64,000 bases of DNA from Apodemus sylvaticus (lineage: Eukaryota; Chordata; Mammalia; Rodentia; Muridae): the NCBI RefSeq assembly GCF_947179515.1, contig NC_067481.1, positions 27,022,586 through 27,086,585 of the forward strand, written 5' to 3'. The notes beneath the pieces are model-generated. The model did no database searches. It saw only the letters and a program-made list of their open reading frames with translations, and was not told the origin of the DNA. Positions 59,255 through 64,000 of this stretch are shown here, piece after piece; the first letter of the stretch is position 1; the number at the start of each line of letters is the position of its first letter. Position numbers and translations under genes: made by a program.

Positions 59255-59717
59255 TCGCTGGGCGGTGGTGGTGCACGCCTTTAATCCCAGCACTTGGGAG
59301 GCAGAGGCAGGTGGATTTCTGAGTTCGAGGCCAGCCTGGTCTACAGAGTGAGTTCCAGGACAGCCAGGGCTACACAGAGAACCCCCCCTTTTTTTGGGGG
59401 GGGGTTCTTTCAAGACAAGGTTTCTCTGTATAGCCCTGGATGTCCTGGAACTCACTCACCCACTGTGTAGACCAGGTTGGCCTCAGAAATCCTCCCTCTG
59501 CCTCCCAAGTGCGTGTGTGCCACTGCTGCCCGGCCAAAACAAATTTTTGGGGGAGGTAGGTTTGGATTTGATTTATTTTTTCCTTGAGACAGGGTTTCTC
59601 TGTATAGCCCTGGCTGTCTTGGAACTCACTCTGTAGACCAGGCTGGCCTCGAACTCAGAAATCTGCCTGCCTCTGCCTCCCAGAGATTACAGGTGTGCAG
59701 CACCACTGCCCAGCTGA
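59255..59717. mobile_element. Inverted B1 pair plus a third B1
   Basis: Plus B1 59255-59385 and minus B1 59405-59556 meet tail to tail through a short C/T/G run. A further minus B1 follows at 59570-59717. Confidence 0.92.
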
Positions 59718-60812
59718 AAACAATTTAAAAAAAAAAAAAAAGAAAAATCAAGAGCCTGTCTCAGAAGACCCAACTTAAATAGCAAAAGCCCCCCCCCCCA
59801 CATCAAGACCCTTCTCAAACACAGCCCTGCTCAAAAATAGAAACAAAAATATGTGTGAAACCCCAGCCCCTCCTCAAACACCACAGCCTGTGATCCTGTC
59901 ATGTCCTCTTTTGTCACAGGCCCTCTGGAGGTCATTTCATCCTTCTGAGCTGAGTCAGGGCCTTTAACCCTTATCAGTCTGAAGGCTCTCTAGGAGGAGC
60001 CATGACACTGGGACCAGGTCCTCTCAGCGTAGTGAGGTTTCCTGGAGTTCAAGGCTGTCTCCCCCTCAGTCCAGAGACCCTTGAAAATCTTCATTTCCCT
60101 TTCCGTTTAAGGCATGACTCTGGCCACAGCATTTCGACTCCATCTTTGGCAGTCCAGAGGCCTTTCTCTTGGGCCCTTCCCTCTCTTCTTCACTCATCCT
60201 GGCCGTTGGAACCTTTAACCCAGTAAGCTCCTGCCCTGCCTATAGCTCCAGGGCCTAATGGAGGCCGCTTTGTTACTCTGGCGACCTCAGCTGGAGATCT
60301 CATACGGAGTTAAGTGTCCTTGTGGGATGAGAGGTCGCTGGACTGGAAAGACTGCTCCCTTCTGCCTCCTGGAAACCCGGCCCGCCTACTTAGCCATCAC
60401 TTAACATCTAGGCAGCCTTCTTCCCCGGGAGCAAGTTCTCCATTGCATCTCCCAGCTACCAAAGGGGCTGAGATTAGATGTCAGGGTAGATTTAGCTTCT
60501 AGAGGGGAGGCAGGGACTGCTTGAGATCTTGCATGCTGCTGAGTAACAGTTAGTGGGCTTGTGACAATTGTATCCAAAGCCTGGGCACTCCTGCCTGAAG
60601 GCAGAGGGTACCCCAAAACAGGAGATACCCTTCTCTGGGCCCTAGAATCTGGCGCCAAGGCAAAGTCAAGGAATGCTCTGTGGTTGGTCCTCCAGACCGT
60701 GAGAGCCACTGAGTCCTCCGCGTTCGGAGATGGCGCCTTCGCTCCCATTGTTCCCTTTCTGCCAGCCTTTGCAGCCATCTCCCCGTGGTCCCTTGGTTTC
60801 TTTGTTGTTGCT

Positions 60813-61135
60813 GTTGTTGTTGTTTTTTAATTATTATTGTTTGTTTGTCTGAGATAGGATGTTGTATATAGCCTTGGCTGGTCTGGAACTCGCTATTTGA
60901 ACCAAGTTGCCTTCAAAATGGTGGTAATTCTGCTTCAATCTTCTTAGTGCCGACAATACAGGGGTGTGTTTCCGTGACCATTGTTTGTTTGAGACAGAGT
61001 CTTAGATAGCCCAGGTTGGCCTCTGACTAACTAACTCAGCTGCATAGCTGAAAATGGCTTTGGCTTTCTGATTCTTTGCTGCTGCCTCCCAAGGGTTTGT
61101 ATATAGGTATGCACTACCATACCCAGATTTTTGCT
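60813..61135 (-). mobile_element. Old B1-related fragments
   Basis: A (GTT)n run, then diverged minus pieces around 60850-60985 and 60990-61130. Confidence 0.55.
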
Positions 61136-61185
61136 TTGTTTTTCTTTTTTTGTTTGTTTGTTTTTGTTTTGTTTAAAAAAGGGTC

Positions 61186-61354
61186 TTGGGCTGGAGAGAT
61201 GGCTCAATGGTTAAGAACATTGACTGCTCTTCCAAAGGTCACGAGATCAAAGCCCAGCAACTACATGGTGGCTCACAACCATCTGTAACAAGATCTGACT
61301 CCCTCTTCTGGAGTGTCTGAAGATAGCTACAGTATGCTTACATATAATAAATAA

Positions 61355-61395
<41 letters not shown>
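61186..61395 (+). mobile_element. B2 SINE ending in (TG)n(AG)n
   Basis: Plus B2 61186-61355. Its tail runs into about seven TG and eleven AG units. Confidence 0.9.
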
Positions 61396-61625
61396 GGTCT
61401 TACTCTGTAGCCTAGGTTCTCCTGAAATTCACTATGTAGCCCAGGCTGGCTACCTCTAACCCACAGAAATCCTCTAGCCTCACCTTCCCTCCATGCTGGA
61501 ATTACAGGAACTTGCACCCTGCTTGTTTGATTTGGGGGATAGAGTTTTGTTTTGTAGTTCAGGATGACTTCCAACATCTGGTTCTCCTACCTCAGTCTCC
61601 CAAGCGCTGGGATTGCAGGCATGTA
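61396..61625 (-). mobile_element. Old B1-related fragments
   Basis: Diverged minus copies with CCAGGCTGGCTACCTC and CTGGGATTGCAGGCATG. Confidence 0.6.
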
Positions 61626-62435
61626 ATGCCATCGAAGTTCTCCCCATGATTATGAAATGGTCTCTGTGCCCAAAATTGGCAAATCAAAGAGGAGGTGTCC
61701 TAGACTCTGGGAAGGGCAGGTCACAGGCTGGAGTCTAGAAGTTTCTCACTTCTGAGGAACAACAGAACCAAGGAGAGAGGGCCAGTAAAGACCAGAGAAA
61801 ATCCAGACACTCCATGAGTCCCCAAAGCCCCCCTTGGGAGGCAGGAAAGCAGAGAAACTGATCCTGGGAAGTATCTCAAGGTTGCAAAGGTATGGTAGAA
61901 TTGTTTCCTTTTAATTGTGGTGCGAGGGAAACAAACCCAGGACTTTGCAAGTGTTAACTAAGTACACACTTTACCACTTGTACTCTTAGCACAGGACTCC
62001 TGGACTTGATCAAAACAGTTCAATAAATCCAAGTGGCAGTTCAGTATAGCAGACCACACCAAAAGGAGCAGAGCCCTGGTGCTCAAATCCTGTGTGGTTT
62101 CAGGTGTGTGTGTAGGGGGAGGGGGATCAGAAGGGAGCAGAGTCCCCTTCCACCTATTTCACTACAGAAAGGTTTTGGTTCTGAGAGGTCAGAGGACACA
62201 GTCAATGTGAGTCTTGAGGGTACCCCAATTGGCCCTAAACTTAGGCAGTGTGAAGAGAACACGTAGGATAGGAGATATTAGGGATCCCTGAAAGTTAAAG
62301 GTTCAAGATGAGGTAGAGAAAAACTGGTGTGGTGGGCTGTGTCTGGAATATTTGCAAGGCTGAGGTAGGAGAATTCCATGTTTCAGGCTAGCCTATACAT
62401 AAATTGAGTTCCAGGCTAGCCTGGGCTACAGTGTG

Positions 62436-62436
<1 letters not shown>

Positions 62437-62480
<44 letters not shown>
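62437..62480. repeat. (TC)n microsatellite
   Basis: About 21 TC units. Confidence 0.97.
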
Positions 62481-62484
<4 letters not shown>

Positions 62485-63025
62485 GGCAAGGTGGGGTGGC
62501 CTGTACTTTGGCGTGAAGCAGGCTCCTGGATTCTGAGTTAGAGCAGGAGCTTTCTCTCTGGAGAGCACAGGAGTTTTCTCTCAGGATTTTTGCTGGTTCT
62601 TGCAGCCCCCATGGTGACTCACCACCACCTCCCCCTACAGACACTGCAGGCACTCCAGGCCCAGCTTGTCCCAGAGGCAGGCTGACTCAGAGCAGGCCTT
62701 CCCTGCCTTGGCCTCTCCTTTTGAAGTTCTCTTCTCTCCAAACTCCCAGAGGCTGACTCAGAAAGCCACATCCCTCTCTGATGCCTCTTACACTTCCTGC
62801 AGAGCAGGGGACCAGAGGTGACCCAATGCCTGGTGATACAGCCCCTGATTACCTTTCATTCCCAGAAGGACCTCCTCCCCAGGTACTCCCCAGTGGCCTA
62901 GGTCACAGTCCTAACACTTTTCCCTACCCCATTGTTCAACTCAGATGGCTCTTGGGAACAGAATGGACTGCCCCCAGCCTTCCGTGGCCACCTGGTATGG
63001 GATCAGTTTAGCTATCCGATCTCAG

Positions 63026-63278
63026 AGCTGGGGATGCGGCTCATGGACAGCATGCTTGTCTAGAGTGCATTTGATCTTCAGCACTATGTAACCTGGGAGT
63101 TTTATCGTTCTGTTCTGGCACTATAAACACGAGTCAGAGGTCAGTCGTAGCTAGGTAGTGAGTTGTGAGGCTAACCCTGTACTTTATGAGATATTCTCTC
63201 AAAAATACAGCAAAACAAGCAAAAACAAAACCCAAACACACACACGCACACACACCACACACACACACACACACACAA
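63026..63278 (+). mobile_element. ID/B4-type SINE and (CA)n
   Basis: GCTGGGGATGCGGCTCATGG head and TTGATCTTCAGCACTATG box, then a B1-like part and a CA repeat at about 63237-63278. Confidence 0.65.
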
Positions 63279-63361
63279 TTAATTTAGTTTAATTTTGAGA
63301 TAGTTTCTTACTTTGTAATCCTCTTGGCTGGGAGCTTGCTATGTAAATCAGATTACATATT

Positions 63362-63445
63362 ATATTCAGATTTCTGAGTTCCAGGCCAGCCTGGTCTACA
63401 GAGTGAATTCCAGGACAGCCAGGGCTACACAGAGAAACCCTGCAC
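63362..63445 (+). mobile_element. B1 SINE fragment
   Basis: Plus B1 lacking its head, from GATTTCTGAGTTCCAGG to GAAACCCTG. Confidence 0.9.
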
Positions 63446-63484
63446 CTGCCCCGGTGGGTTGCCGCTGTTGATGTTATTGTTACT

Positions 63485-63668
63485 GTTTTTGGTTTTTTTT
63501 TAATGTTTTTGTCCCCCCCTGCCTTTCCCCCCAGATAGGGTTTCTCTGTGTAGCCCTGGCTGTCCTGGAACTCACTCTGTAGTCCAGGCTGGCCTTGAAC
63601 TCAGAAATCTGCCTGCCTTTGCCTCCCAAGTGTTGGAATTACAGGCATGCGCCACCACTGCCCGGCTA
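63485..63668 (-). mobile_element. B1 SINE
   Basis: Full minus B1 ending in GCGCCACCACTGCCCGGC. Opposite in orientation to the fragment 40 bp upstream. Confidence 0.95.
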
Positions 63669-64000
63669 TTACTGTTTATTTTTAAAATATAAAAATGACC
63701 TGGGCAGTGGTGGAACACATTTGTAATAGAAACAATCATATAGTTCACTGCACGGTTAATTGCCATATTTTGTAAAGTTCTTTGCATTCTCTTCCTCAGA
63801 AAATTCGACAAACTGGAGAATTGGTTCTGAGCTACAGTTTAAAAATCCTGCTGCAGAGCTACCAGGCTCTAGGAGGGAGGGCACGCTGGAAGTCATAGTG
63901 GATCCCTGGGATGTTCGCAGGACTGAGACTTCTGTTCCTACAGGGCAAGGCTGCAGAGGGAATTTTCTCTTTCAACTTTTTCTCACAGCCCTGGCTGTCC

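Larger units (their letters stand above)
58900..64000. other. Intergenic region upstream of Gip
   Basis: No coding exon recognised. Repeat-poor stretches are about 58870-59230, 59760-60800, 61630-62290 and 62490-63020. Some contain TGACTCA/TGAGTCA motifs. Confidence 0.6.

Overview
This is a window of murine rodent genomic DNA. Introns and intergenic DNA are packed with B1 (7SL-derived) and B2/B3 (tRNA-derived) SINEs, with ID/B4 pieces and CA/GT microsatellites. Genes are multi-exon with GT-AG introns, and three CpG-rich promoters are visible. The B1 and B2 copies are of the Mus type. The encoded GIP hormone, however, has Lys30 and Asn34, whereas the house mouse hormone (from memory) has Arg30 and Ser34. 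I therefore favour a murine species other than Mus musculus and Rattus. No bacterial-type genes, CRISPR arrays or new gene system were found. Most long open frames are SINE translations or chance.

Layout: 1-531 is the end of an endogenous retrovirus LTR followed by a tRNA-His-type primer binding site. From 700 to 3,700 there is a SINE cluster holding a polyadenylated retrocopy fragment. Atp5mc1 (Atp5g1; ATP synthase c subunit) runs on + from a CpG promoter near 3,850-4,350 to a poly(A) signal at 6,946. From 7,000 to 14,950 the DNA is intergenic and SINE-rich. Ube2z (UBA6-dependent E2) runs on + from 15,266 (ATG) to 32,177 (stop) with a 3' UTR to about 33,930. Snf8 (ESCRT-II VPS22) runs on - from 45,535 (ATG) to 35,121 (stop), tail to tail with Ube2z. 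From 45,700 to 51,500 the DNA is intergenic and includes three B2 elements stacked on one target site. Gip (incretin precursor) runs on - from a TATA/GATA promoter near 58,700 to a poly(A) signal at 51,533. From 58,900 to 64,000 it is intergenic again.

All four coding sequences were rebuilt exon by exon. They keep frame across every junction, giving 136, 357, 258 and 144 residues. The order Atp5mc1-Ube2z-Snf8-Gip matches the human 17q21 neighbourhood. The genes are not functionally linked: three are housekeeping genes with CpG promoters (mitochondrial energy, ubiquitin/FAT10 conjugation, endosomal sorting), and Gip is a tissue-restricted hormone gene with a TATA promoter. The less ordinary content is in the mobile-element history: serial insertion at one site, nested SINEs with intact target duplications, two local segmental duplications, long inverted B1 pairs, and a divergent promoter architecture at Atp5mc1.
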